A stretch of DNA of 64,000 nucleotides from Gnetum montanum. Lineage: Eukaryota; Streptophyta; Gnetopsida; Gnetales; Gnetaceae. The position numbers and the translations under genes are program-made. Numbering within the stretch: position 1 is the first letter of the stretch; each line of letters starts with the position of its first letter. Shown piece by piece: positions 32,480-44,800 of the stretch. Below the pieces are notes generated by a model. That model was not told the origin of the DNA. It saw only the letters and a list, made by a program, of their open reading frames with translations, and made no database searches. The stretch is from positions 1 through 64,000 of the forward strand of contig MNCI01004480.1 in assembly GCA_015680685.1 (NCBI GenBank), in the 5' to 3' direction.

Positions 32480-32850
32480 ATTGTATGCATATATTTTAGT
32501 CACTTGATTGATTACCAATTAAGAACTAGATTTTATGATTAAGCATGTAATTCCACAATTGCAAGCTATCATCAACCATTTGATTAATTCTTGATACTCT
32601 ACCATGTTCTTGGTACATAAGAACTTGAAACAATAGTAAAAATGTTAGATTTCACCATAGGGGAGTGTGATGATAATAGCAACACTCACCCCATGTATAG
32701 ATGAATCTTTGTCAAAGTGCATAATGATCTCATAACCTTTGGGTACATCATTGATAATGTTGACATGTTCATTAGGAAATTTAGAAGCTATGGCTATATT
32801 ATCTTTAATTGGAGAAGTCGCGAGTTAAGCAGCTATGGCTTGACCTTTTT
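32480..32850 (-). pseudogene. pol: Tat-C second RNase H (aRH) remnant
   Basis: Minus strand near 32740-32660 reads VPKGYEIIMHFDKDSSIHGV, the counterpart of IGPEAMLYFNGASTVRGG in Tat-A. Heavily decayed. Confidence 0.65.
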
Positions 32851-32999
32851 TTGAAGCTTGGGAGACATAGTGTAGGTCAAATTTTTTTGTTATGGCTTTT
32901 CATTGGGCTATTCGACTACAATAATAGATGTTAGATGTGATGGCTCTCAATACATTGTCTTTACATATGATATTGGCTTGACTCTTCAAGAGGTAATGC

Positions 33000-34450
33000 C
33001 TCCACTTCTTTAAGGAGAAGACTAAGGCTAGAAAATGTTTTTTGACCTTAGTGTACTAAGTCTCATAGGATATTAAGGTATGGATTAAGTAGTAAACATG
33101 CGTGTATACTTCATTCTCTTATTTCTAGTAAAGTGAAGAGGCTATGGATGTATTAGAGACTACAAAGTAGATGTAGAATGGTTTATCTTTTTGAGGAGGA
33201 TCCATAGTCAAAAAGTGGGATAACTCTTGCTTAATATTGTCAAAGGCTTCTTGGAACTCATTTGTCCACTCATAGTAAACTCCATTCTTGATCAAGTATT
33301 GCATGGATTGTAACTTATCCGTAAGCCTCAAGATGAAGCTACGAATGAATTATAATATACCTTGTAAGACACATAGTTCCTTAATGTTATTGGGTGTTGA
33401 TAAGTTAGTTATGATCTTAACCTTATTAGGATTGACAAATATTCCAACCTTGGTGACTATGAAACCAAGCATCTTTCTGATTTTGACACTGAAGACACAC
33501 TTCTTGAGGTTGAGCCAAAGTTCATACTTGAGATAACATTGAAGGACTAAGTTTAAGTCATGCATATGGTCATTAGATACTTTGGATTTTATAGCTATAT
33601 TTTCAATAAAGTCATTAAGTAAACCTAGCATGTAATCACTAACGATGTATATCAATACTTGGTTGTACATTACACCCACATTCTTTATCCCAAATGGCAT
33701 CATTATGTAACAAAACATTCCCCATGAGATCATGAAGGTCATGAAAAATTGATGCTCTTGGTTGATCCTAACTTGGTTGTATCCTGAGATTCCATCCATG
33801 AAGAATAACAAGGCATGGCTAGCTATAGTGTTAATAAGTTGATTGATACTAGGCAAAGGAAAGTCATCCTTAATGGTTGCCTTATTGACTTTATCAAAAT
33901 TGATACATATATGAATGCTTCCATTCTTCTTAAGAACTACCACTATGTTGGATACCTAATCATCATAGTAAATAGCTTGGATGATACTTCCTTGGTAGAG
34001 AAACTTAATCTCATTATGGGCTACTAAGGCCAAACCTGATCTAATCTTGTGAATCTTCTTGTTGACAAGCTTAATGCTAGGATCAAGTATAATATTATGT
34101 TCAAATAAGCATAGATCAAGTCCCATCATTGCTTCAAAAGATCATGCAAAGAGTTGAATGTTAAATTGAAGAAGCTTAGTAATGTTTTGGACAACTTGAG
34201 GCTCTAGTGAGGAACTTTAGTTTAGTGTTTTCTCCTTAGCATTCTGTGTTGTAATGGGAACTTCTACTAGAGAATCCTCCATGATATTTTCATCCTAAAA
34301 GTTAAGGGTTTCAACTATGTAATTAGGCCATTCAAAGGTTTGTTCCATTAAGGCTATGTAGTCAAATAGAGTCCTAGGCTCAAGATCTAGGCAATCATGA
34401 ACAACTAGTCATTTGACCTTACCATATGATTTATTCAAGCTTGAAGGTAA
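33000..34450 (-). pseudogene. pol: Tat-C reverse transcriptase and RNase H
   Basis: A long frame at 33943-33350 (minus) reads VVVLKKNGSIHICINFDKVN, KATIKDDFPLPS, MMPFGIKNVGVMYNQ and YELWLNLKKCVF. The catalytic YVDD has become FIEN. Upstream, LFEHNIILDPSIKLVNKK and, near 34180, QVVQNITKLLQFNIQLFA match the RT start of Tat-A. RNase H is at 33331-33125. CpG is almost absent. Dead copy, close relative of Tat-A. Confidence 0.88.
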
Positions 34451-34554
34451 GTCAAATTATTTCCATGTCTTCATATCTTGATTTTTCATGTCAAAAATAA
34501 TACATTAAGTGACATTTACATGATATTTTTTCAATCAAATCTAGAATGATGCAA

Positions 34555-34790
34555 AATAATGTAATAATAGGACATAATAGGGTAAGATAAGGTCAAAACA
34601 AAGTAAAATAAGCCAAAATAAGGTAGAACAAGGATACAACAAGGTAAACTAAGGTTAAGAAAGGTAAACTAAGGTGAAACTAGGTAGAATAAGGTCCAGC
34701 TGATGTAAAAATAAGGTTAAACAATGTTGAACAAGGTTGAATAAGGTTAAGAATAATATTGAATAATAATAATTTATTATTTAGGTTACT
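34555..34790 (+). repeat. short-unit minisatellite, AAGGTAAACTAAGGTA type
   Basis: About 18 imperfect units of 10-13 bases (AAGGTNAAAYAAGGTA...) in one run. Low complexity, no coding sense. Confidence 0.75.
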
Positions 34791-34879
34791 TTGTCGTCAA
34801 AACCACTATAATTTGATAAATAAGGCTAAAAATGAATAAGATAATGGGTTTTAAGCTCAAATAAGCTATAAATAACCAA

Positions 34880-35720
34880 ATGTTCCCCATTCATAGTGTG
34901 TTTTAGTCAACATGGTAGTATGTGAGCAATATTGACTAGGTTATTAGTGTGTTTGAGTCAAACAAGATGTCAATTTCACTAGTGCAATGTTTTTAACTAT
35001 TGGTATCCTATGTAGGGAGCTATGGGATTGACATATCAATGTGTTTGATTGGTCTAGGTGGCATGTTGACCATGAACTTAGGATTTCTAGTGTGTATAAA
35101 CTAATATTATTCTCAATTTCATTTGCCTAGTGTTTTTGACACTTGGTATTTTAAATTTGAAGTTGTGAAGCCCACAAATTAGCTTGTTTGACTAGTGTGG
35201 CAGTGTTTCAGGGCATGGAAACTAATGTTACATAAAATGGAATTGTATGAAATTAATTTCATCATCAATTTCACATCCATAGTGTTTTTGAATTTTGGTG
35301 ATTTTTTCTAGGCTTTATGGGGCCCACTTGGTAGCTTGTTTGAGCAAGATTAAATGCGTATGAGACTATAGAAATTAATTTCACACCAAAAGGCACTATA
35401 TGAACTCATTTTCAGTTTTTATTTCATTTCTCTAGTATGATCCACCCTTGGTATTTTTCTTCATGGTCTATGAGGTTCACATACCATAAAAATTGAACAT
35501 ATGGGCATCGTATTAGACTAGGAAAACTAGATTTTTCACCAAAAGGTAGTATGTAGAACTAATTTCATTTTTAATTTCACATCCAAAACATGTTTGGAGT
35601 AGTATTGTCTTATTTGAGAGATTATAATCAATGTGTGTGAGCTAGAGAGAGGAATTATCACCAAACCTCGACATGTGAGCTCAATTTCATTTTTTTTTCA
35701 TTATTGCAATGTGTGGAGTA
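34880..35720 (+). repeat. degenerate tandem repeats, about 130-170 bp units
   Basis: Recurring block: CACCAAAAGG, short variable part, ATGAACTAATTTCATTTTTAATTTCA, then 'catccatagtgtttttg'. Examples start near 35195, 35385, 35535 and 35660. It lies between the Tat-C RT start and the antisense exon 1 at 35858. Confidence 0.55.
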
Positions 35721-35857
35721 GGTTGGGATCATAGAACTCTATCTCTCCAAGGAATCCAAGGTAATTTGGCTTTTCCTACTCCTTGTGCTTCATAAAATTT
35801 TAAATTTTAGTCTTCCCTTTATAGAATTAAAGGTAGAACACCTAAGATTTGGCAACC

Positions 35858-35965
35858 ATGGAAAGAAGGAATGGATTGACAAGTAGGAATACAATAATCA
35901 AAGAGGCAAAGGAGGTTGAGAGAATTATATTAAGGCTTTCCAATCCATTTTTAGTAGAGAGATCT
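35858..35965 (+). pseudogene. exon 1 of the antisense gene in Tat-C
   Basis: Because Tat-C runs on the minus strand, its antisense gene is on plus. ATG at 35858 opens a frame MERRNGLTSRNTIIKEAKE and onward to LSNPFLVERS. The DNA aligns with the minus strand of 46504-46400 in Tat-B through words such as TTGGCAACCATGGAAAGA and AGGAGGTTGAGAGAATTATATTAAGGCTT. Downstream intron-like sequence (GAAATGAAATTTAGG ... GATTTGGATTTTT) also matches Tat-B. The later exons are not present; the copy breaks off near 36640. Confidence 0.6.
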
Positions 35966-36639
35966 ACATCTATAGCATCAAGTTATCCAATTTCTCCACA
36001 TTTTCCATTGTTTTTTTGGCTTAAATTGATAGTGTTCTAGGTTTTTCCAAGCTTGTGTGTGGTAAGTGTTTAGTTTTCGACTACGTAGAATCATGATTCT
36101 AGGTTTTCTAATAGTCATAGAAATGAAATTTAGGTTTCTCTGGCCTTTTTCATCGAAGATTTGGATTTTTCCAAGCTACATGTGTAATGTTTTAGCTTAT
36201 TTAAGCTATTTTCTAGCATTTATGATTTTTTTCTTGCCACATGTGATAGCATTGATGGGATTTTTCCTTATCATAGCCAGTGTTTGGGATCTTTGCGACT
36301 ATGGAATGTAGCGTAGTAGGATTCTAGGCCATTATTATAATTTTTTTTAGTTTTTCGAAGGTTTTTTCTAGTCAATTTGTGCCAAATTAGGGATTTTCTT
36401 GCATAAAAAACTAGGGTTTTATGATTTTTTTCCACAATTAATAATGTTTTAATTTTTTTTCCATGCTTTGAATACCATTCTTAATTTTTTTGATTAAATT
36501 ACTACATTTACAGTTTTTTCATATGAAACATTTTGAAGAAAATTCATGTGAAAGCATTTGTAGCCAAAATTAATATTGTAATTTGATGGAAATTAAAGGT
36601 ATAAATAATTGTCTTTTTTTTTCCATCAAGAATCCTACT

Positions 36640-37340
36640 TTATGACCTTGTTATGACAATACTTTAATAGTTTTTGATATGTTAAAGTGTAATTTATAGG
36701 CCACACTCTACAAATTTCACTTATGCTAGCATGTGGAAGTTCAACATATCAAACATGTTGCAAAATCTGGCTTCTAAAGAAAAAAACTTTGGTGTTTCAC
36801 AAGCTGCAAATCTAGTCCATGAAAATGGTCCAAAATGCCACCAAAATTGGCATTAAAAGTTCTACACATTGGTAGCTCACATGCAAAAAATTTAAGCCCT
36901 AAAAATAGTGCAAATATTTTGCCACATGTGGTAGGAAAGGCTTCACACATTCATGATTAACACACTATAGTTTTGGATGATGAAAGATTTTGCACACATT
37001 GGTATTTTAAGGCCAAAAAATTAAAAACATTGGTGCTTCATACACTGTAGATTTTGGCAATTAAAAACTTCTAAAATGTGGTAAAATTTGTTATAAATTT
37101 GGTAGCAATCATGGAAGAACCAACTAGAAAAACGATATGATGTTCATAGTCTATTTAGTCTCAATTTTACATCTCTTGAAGGATTTTTGGATCATTGTTC
37201 CATTCCATTGAACCTGAGACTTTTGGATTAGTGCAAGCATCCAAGAGTTTATAGCCATTTTGTCCATTGTAGAACATTTGATGTAGAGAGAACTAGTATT
37301 AGGTGAAGTTTGGAGGTATATTAAGTGAAGAAAGATAATT
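36640..37340. other. AT-rich sequence, possibly LTR of Tat-B
   Basis: Loosely repeated words (CACACATTGGTA, TTTGCCACATG, ACATTGGTGCTTCA). No gene. Being just left of the recognisable LTR end of Tat-B, it may be U3/R sequence, but the match with the Tat-A LTR is too weak to prove it. Confidence 0.3.
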
Positions 37341-37630
37341 GTATATTTTTTGGCATAACACATCTTTCATTTTCATCAAATGTCAAAGACATTTCTATAT
37401 ATTTGGGTTTACACAATCCATAATTTATATTCTCTTAATTTTTTTTCATTTCATTCAATATGAAGTTGTAGCTTCTTTGCTTTGTCAAATTATTTTATGC
37501 ATTTCTCTATTCTCATATTTAGCATTTGAAACAATGTTTTGTACATTCTCATTTTTTAATTTACACCTAGTAAAAAACCTTTCAAGTTTCAAGCAATTGA
37601 TAAGACCATTTGAGATGCTCACTAGTCCAT
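37340..37630 (+). repeat. 3' end of the 5' LTR of Tat-B
   Basis: CTAGTAAAAAACC...CAATTGATAAGACCATTTGAGATGCTCAC aligns with TTTAGTAAGTCCCTGTCTGATCGACAAGACCGTTCATGGCACTG of Tat-A, with C>T at the CpG sites. Gag follows at once. Confidence 0.5.
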
Positions 37631-37639
37631 GATTATACC

Positions 37640-39600
37640 TCATGACATAACACACATGACCTCAAACCAACAAGCTATTCGTGTTTATGATCCTAGGAAT
37701 ATGGTAGTGATAGAACATAGGCAATTTCTTAGGTGATTGGAATAAGCCCCAGATTATACCAACATGAATGAGGAATATTATAATTTTATTTGTGCTAAAA
37801 TCCAAGTTTATGTCCTCATCCCATACATAAAATTAGAGTGTAAACACTAGTTTGAGATCATTCACCAAAATGTGAAGGAGTATATTTCTTCATCCTATGA
37901 CCAAATTAAGCTAACCAACTTCCATAAGCATGTGTTAGCATACTTAGTAGACAACAATGAGGTGAGTAAGGAAATTAGCTTAGAACAAAAATAGGAAGGC
38001 TAAGATGAATTTGAGATGAAGTATGAACTTCATGTCTTCATAGGAGATCTTTTTGAATAATCAACCCTAGAGGCAACCATCCCTAACTCCATGCATCCTG
38101 TATCTTTTGTAAGTTAGGTTCCTCAATATTCTTCCTTATACCCTATCATGTTCAGCCCAATGCCCATTATCATAGCACACCAATATTAGCCTACATCCCA
38201 CTTCATATCCATACTTTCATCAATACCCTTTGCAACTTAACCTTATTCCATGCAATCATCACTGGTTGCATCCTTGACACCACCTCCTTTCTCCATCCTA
38301 GTGGACTTCTCTTCAGGACCCTAGGCTTCACAAGCCTCTCACACTCCCTTTGTTCTCTTTATCCATTATGTTCTAACTCAAACCTCCTTCTCCCTATTTA
38401 ATCCTTCTATGCCCATGGTTATGCAACCCATCCCATCTATACTCATGCTAATTGCATGGCCTCAAGCCATCCAAATCCCTTCTCAATTATTCGTACAAAC
38501 ATCACAATCCACAGGGGTGCCCCGAGGCTTGGATCAAACGTTCTAGATGATCCAAGACCTCATTAAAGAGCTTTGAAATTTAAAATCTAGCATAACTAGA
38601 TGGTCAAAGGTATGGAATTCTATCAATATGACCCCATTAGTCCTACCATTTCATAGATAACTCTTTCCATGATCATTCTTATGGCCCACTTCATAAAATG
38701 TAGTGACAAGGATGATTGTAACTCACATCTCATTACCTTCTACTTAGAGTGCTTATTATTGCAAGCCTAGTCCAATACTATTATGTGCATCTTCCCTATG
38801 TTCCTAACTAGAAAAAAATTATACTAGTACCATGCACTACTCAAAGGCTCCATTACCCCACTAGATGACTTGATCTCATAGTTTGTTAATCATTTCAAGT
38901 ATAACTTTAAACTCGATCGAACACTAGATATCCTTATGGAGGTTAAATAAGGACCTCTTGAACATGTTCAAAATTTTATAAAAATATGGAATTCCATCCT
39001 CAATGAAATCCCCACATCCATCTCTGAGACATACATTTTGTCCATCTTCAAGGGGATAGTTAACAATTTTGTAAATTCTAAACTATACTTCCTAGATCCA
39101 TGATCACTTGGTGAAGCCTTTTTCCAAATCAACACTAGAAGATATTGTAGAAGCCATCAATGACCCAATGTATGTATTATACAAGAAACAACATATGATA
39201 AGGGATAGGGATAAAGGGAAATAAAACCATGTAGTCTTGGCAATAGTGGCCAAAGAAACAAAAACACTACAAGGGCTAAAGACAACACAACCAAAGGTCC
39301 CCACCACCACACTTAACCTTTAACTTCTAGTGCTTCAACCCCTAACCTACATAGGTTAAACTTAAAAAAAAAAATACTTGTCCAAATACACAAAATTTCC
39401 TATGAAACCATCTAAGCTACTTGATCATTTTTTCATAAATGGCCATATACATTACAAAAACCTAATTAAGAAAACTTGTAAGAGGCATGATCACTTGTGT
39501 GAGATTGTTAAGGATCCCATCATAGCCACTAGAGATGACCTGTTCTTTCCAAAATACTTTAAACTAGATAGATTTTTCCATTATCACTAGCTTCCTAGCC
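37640..39600 (+). pseudogene. gag: Tat-B gag
   Basis: A broken frame covers the part of gag that Tat-A lacks. Near 38870-39100 it reads FVNHFKYNFKLDRTLDILME, EHVQNFIKIWNSILNEIPTS and ILSIFKGIVNNFV, which has the shape of the retrotransposon gag core (R/K-x-L...E...W...P...F...L). At 39378-39590 SKYTKFPMKPSKLL ... FKLDRFFHYH ends in the knuckle region, matching SKYTALPVKHSELL ... FRLDRFCDYH of Tat-A. Many stops. Confidence 0.7.
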
Positions 39601-41122
39601 ATCGTACTAATTTTTAAAAGATGATTTATAGAAAATGATAGATGATGGTGAATTAGTCTTAGACACATCCAACATCGTTAGGCCCTAGAACTAGAGCATG
39701 AAAGTATATCAAGGTCCATTTAATGCCAATAATAATCTAGATACCATAGCTACATTCAATGTTAATAACAATCCTAAACATACTAAAGAGTCATTTGTGA
39801 TGTAGGTACCTCCTCATGATGAAAGGACTTCAACTTCATCAAGTTCAAGGACTCCTATTATCATAAGGATACCATCACCCATGCCTCCTAAGGAACCATT
39901 AATTATTAGAGTGCCTCTTCCCACTACCAACAAACTTAAGATCCAAGTTGACCAATGTCCTCGCATGGTAGCTAGTGCCTCAACCTCCTCTCAACCAAAT
40001 AACAAAACATCTCCATCAAAACAACGTAAGAAACCAGCTTCGAAGCCTAAGGCTAAGGACAAAAAATAATAAAAGGTGTGCAAGGAGGTAGGTCCATGAA
40101 ATCCTACTCCCATTTCAACAAGATCCATGGAATTAAATGATCAAGATTCTTTAACCAGTTAAACTTTGGAAGGTAACTAAAAAAAAGAGAAAGAAATTTT
40201 AACAAAAACATGAGAAACTATCTAATAATGATAATGACTTTCTCACTATCATGAATTATGTTAAGTTCTTCCTAAAATAGCAGAACACCCCTTTAACCTA
40301 TACAACCTAGTTATGGCCTCCTCTATCCACCATAAAGCCTTATTTAAGATGTTGACCTCCATTCCTATTAGTGAGGATATCCTTGCCAATGAGAAGTTCA
40401 TTCATGCACTAATGGTGCCACATTCACCTAAGGAAGAAATCAAGTCAACTACTTTGACATTTCATGATAGTGAGGTACAGACCAATGCACAAAATGTTGA
40501 GGTGTCAAGAGCTCCTCTCTTCATAATGATAAGGATTAGTCAGTACATGGTACATTGGATACATGTTGATGATGGGGTAGTGATAAACATTTTACCTTTT
40601 TCCATTATGAAGAATCTAGGCTTGGTAGAACACATTCAAGGTACCTTCATCTTTATCCTTAAGTAATTTAACAGGTTGTGGATATTTATGAAAGGGTCCA
40701 TATCACTAGACTTCATTCCTAGAGAATAATTCCCTACATTCACTAATTTCTTAGCAATGGAGGAGACACTAGGTTTCAATTTGATCCTAGCAAGACCCTA
40801 GTTAGCGAAATTACAAGTAGTCTCTTCCTTGATCCATCAAGAAATTCACCTACCTTACAGTTTCCTTGTTCATCAACAATGTTGACATAAAGTAAGGATT
40901 TCAGATGATGCTTTAAGAAGAATCTCCTATGACCAAAACCAAAGTCTCAAATTACAACAATGACAACCAAGCCAAGATAAAAAATGATGAGACCATGGAT
41001 GAGTTATGGGAAGAAATTGCATTCAATGTTATAAGTGAAGGAAATGAAAAGTACAAAATCATGCAACAAAGGCCTTACACATTCCCTAATCTCTCAAAGA
41101 TTAGAAAATTGCTGCATGATTA
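39601..41122 (+). pseudogene. pro: Tat-B linker and protease
   Basis: A proline/lysine-rich linker (39881-40069) is followed by KMLTSIPISEDILANEKFIH at 40340, VEVSRAPLFIMIRISQY, and the active-site region WIHVDDGVVINILPFSIM at about 40555-40610. Near 40770 ETLGFNLILARP replaces the NLILGRSWL segment. The last residues (IRKLLHD, TAA 41120) align with KKQLRISD-TGA 2236 of Tat-A. Confidence 0.78.
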
Positions 41123-41877
41123 AGTAGATCCCTTACTTCCCTAACCTTGTACAATGCTTTGTGACCTTTTAATTTGTTACATAGTTTTTAACATTTGTTT
41201 ACATGTTTACATTTTACTTTACAAGAGTTCACCATGTTACAATGTATTTATCATTTTACTACATGGCCTTGCTTTACATTTTGGCACCAAATTATGATTC
41301 ATGCATATTTTCATTTATACTCATATAAAACTACAAAATGACATAAAAAATAGAAAACATAAAACCAAAAAAAAACATGGCCTACCAAGGTCTAAATTGG
41401 TGACCTCCCAAAGCCTAAAATTGGCAAATTTATGGTCTCCTTTATCTTTCTATTATGTAGGTTATAACCTATTTGCATTGCCACTTTGCTTTCAATTTTT
41501 ACTTAAAAGGTACACCTTATTTTACACTTTTATAATCTTTGTTTTATCACCAAATGTTATTTTGCAATCTTATTATTCTAACTTGTAGCCTTTCACGTGA
41601 AGAATATAAAATAAACTAAAAACTATAAAACATAAGAGACTAAAAATTTAAAATCAAACTAGTTGTCATGGTCACATTGTATGAAAAATGACTTTAAAAA
41701 ATAATAATAGAATGTCCTTGTCTAATAGCCATAGTTGCACTTTGCAACATGATGATGATGATGATAATGATAATAATAATAATAATAATACATAGTCTCA
41801 AAGTCTATGTTAGCAAAAATAAAACAACTATAACTATATAATAGAATTAAAAGTGACATGTCCAATAATAACCAAGC
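41123..41877. other. spacer between Tat-B protease and antisense gene, with repeat core and microsatellite
   Basis: 41376-41425 holds two decayed units of the AAGGCCTAAAACTGGCAA core seen at 2430-2645. 41751-41795 is a (GAT)n(AAT)n microsatellite. No gene. Confidence 0.55.
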
Positions 41878-44800
41878 CTAAGCCATAGGAGGAGGAGGAG
41901 GGTCATCATAAATGTCATTACCAACATCATCATCATCATCACCTGAAGCCTATGAATAACAAAACATGTGAATAATTAGTAACTATAATGACCTTGAATC
42001 ATAACTATAAAGCAAAAAAAAGAAAAAAAGAAAAAAACCATAACTAGAGTTATAACATAAAACTTAAAGCATATTTTTTTCATTTACCTTATGGGATTTA
42101 GAAGAAAAGTTTTGTAGGCCAGTTTCTAACCTATGAAGAATTTTCTCTTCACTTATATTAGCACAATCAATTTCACTTAGACCTACTCCTACCAAGATCA
42201 TTCTTCTTTCTATACTTTTCCACTTAGAAGAAGCATATGAAAGAACAACTATGGTAGTTTCCCAGATATAGTAGTAATTTGAGGAGTGGAAGAATCAATT
42301 TCCACCATTGATTTTGCAAACATACTAAAGATGTCCTCTATGCCTTTCCCTTGCACAAATAGCTCAACATTTCACTACTCCATGGTCTCCTCATGTCATA
42401 ATTTGAGGTAACTCTCCTTTTTTACCTAGTATTGTCACTTTTGTACCTTTCATTTCTTTCCCCATTCCAATACCCAAGAACAATAAAAATTCCAATCCTT
42501 GGACTTGTGAACTAGTAGCTTCATATGCATGTCTTTCTTAATGTTTCTTCTAGTTAGAAAAACCTTGCTTTTGATGACACTCTAGTAGTGTGAACACTTG
42601 ATTTCCTTAAGACACAAAGAGTCTCTATTGGCAACATGGGCCTTTATGAACTCTTTGTGATTTCTAAGGCTCTTGATCTCAACTGCTTGCTACCTATTCT
42701 CCTTTTCCAAGGCCACAATCCTTTCTCATAGAAACTCATTGGGAGCAATGGGATTCCCAAGTTATTTTAGCACACGATACAACACACTTGATAGTCCCTT
42801 CATAGAACCTTTGTGAAACATTTTCCACATTGGATGCTAGCTTAGAGAGATCATCAAATTCCATGTCACATGTAGAGTCCCATCTAACTTTGGACACTTT
42901 CATAGAAAAAAACACAAGATTAAATAAGAAAATTACAAATAAAAATAAAAAATACATATATATAATCAAAATATCAAAAAAATTTAATAACTCCTTAAAC
43001 CATGTAGCCTCAAAACATAAAAACATGAAAGAAATTAAAACCAAAAATATTGAACTTACAAACTTCAAGAGCTATCTATTGTAATCTATCAACCATGTCA
43101 GCTATCATTCCCTTCATGAACTTTATCTTGTTAGGGGCCTTCATTGAATACATGGTATGGAATGTAGATGTTGATGCTTCCAAAGGAGGCTCATGTACTA
43201 TAATGATCACTACTATCAAATACACTTTACAAAAAACATGTGCAAAACTTAAAATAAAAATGTAAATAATGTGGAAGCTTACTAAGATAACCATGAGGTA
43301 CATCCATTGAAGGGTTATATTTTGGAGGCAAATCATTAAAGATTGAATCCATAATGTATAGAGCTTTCATGGAAGCCATTGTTTCCTCTACCTTGCATTG
43401 TTGTTCCTCTTCCATGACAATTTGAATAGCCAACACCTATTTCTTCCCTACAACAAACTGAACCCAACGAAGATGAAACAAATTAGTAAACATGTTTTTA
43501 TAACAAAAATATAACAAAGAATATAAATGTATAACAATAAAACAAAACTAGAAATTGAAAATGTAAAAATATAAAAATATACATACCTTCAATAGAGTCA
43601 TTTTGGTTAAATATACTGGCGAAATTCCTATGTGCTGGTTGATTAACAATAGGAGCACCTTCTTGAACTTGTGGCTTTTTCATCTTTTGCTTGAAAATGC
43701 CATCCACTTTTGAATGTGTCCTTTTTTCTTACTTTACATTACCATGTGTAACTCAAGGCTCCATCCCCATGCTGTTAGGGGAATAATCATGCATATCACT
43801 AAAATTCTTAGTGGTAATAGATAGTGATTCATTCCCATCCTCCATGAATGGATCTTTGAAACACATCACCTCTATGATGTGTTTTGGCCAATGCTTGGAA
43901 AGTTGAGAAGCATCTCTTGCCATCCACTTTTCATCCTTCCTAATCATCAAAAATTCCTCAAATATTCTACGGTATGCGTAGAAAAACATAACGTGCACAT
44001 GATATCTGGAGTCAAGGTTATTATGAAGTTTTTGGAATTCAACCCATAGCCTAGTGATAAAAAAGGTAGCCTAGTTAAATATTTTACCATTAGTTAACTT
44101 CTTTTCCATTATCCAAGCTTTCTGAACCCTTATGATTTTCTTTTGCAATAGCAACATAGAAAAGGCTCTAGAATGGAAAAGAGGGTAAGTCTCATTGGCT
44201 TCTTCAACTTTACACCTATAAAAGACAATGTAGCACTAGAAGGAGAGATAAGCCAGGCCTCCATTTCCTTTTTATGATGATAATCCTTCCTACTCTAATG
44301 ACTATCTTGACATCACTGGAAGGTGTTTCAAAGAGATTGATGAATATATAGTCATTAATACTCAAAGACACAAGAAGACCATAAATGCAAGTGATGAATT
44401 TAGTAACCTCCTTATTAAAAAATCAATCATGTTTAACATCTCAGTAGGTGACATCGATAGATTAGGAAATGTGAATAGGTAAAACAAACCTACATTGGTG
44501 AGCTTCTATTGAATATCCTTAGGAGTTCTTTCTCCTAGCCATTCCTATGATAAGTCCATGTCATCCCATTTTAGTTGAATTTTCTTCCTAGAATGATTAG
44601 TAATAATCACAGTGACCAAAGACTCATGCATAGAATCTATGATATAACATAGTTGACCAGTTAGTCTTAAAAAATCATAAAAACCAAAAAACCAAGAACT
44701 ATAACACAAAAACTAAAAACATTGACATTGTAATAGCTTTCACTAACCAAGCATGGGAATAGCTAGGGCCTTAGGCTAAACTAGCATAAGTTCTCCTAGA

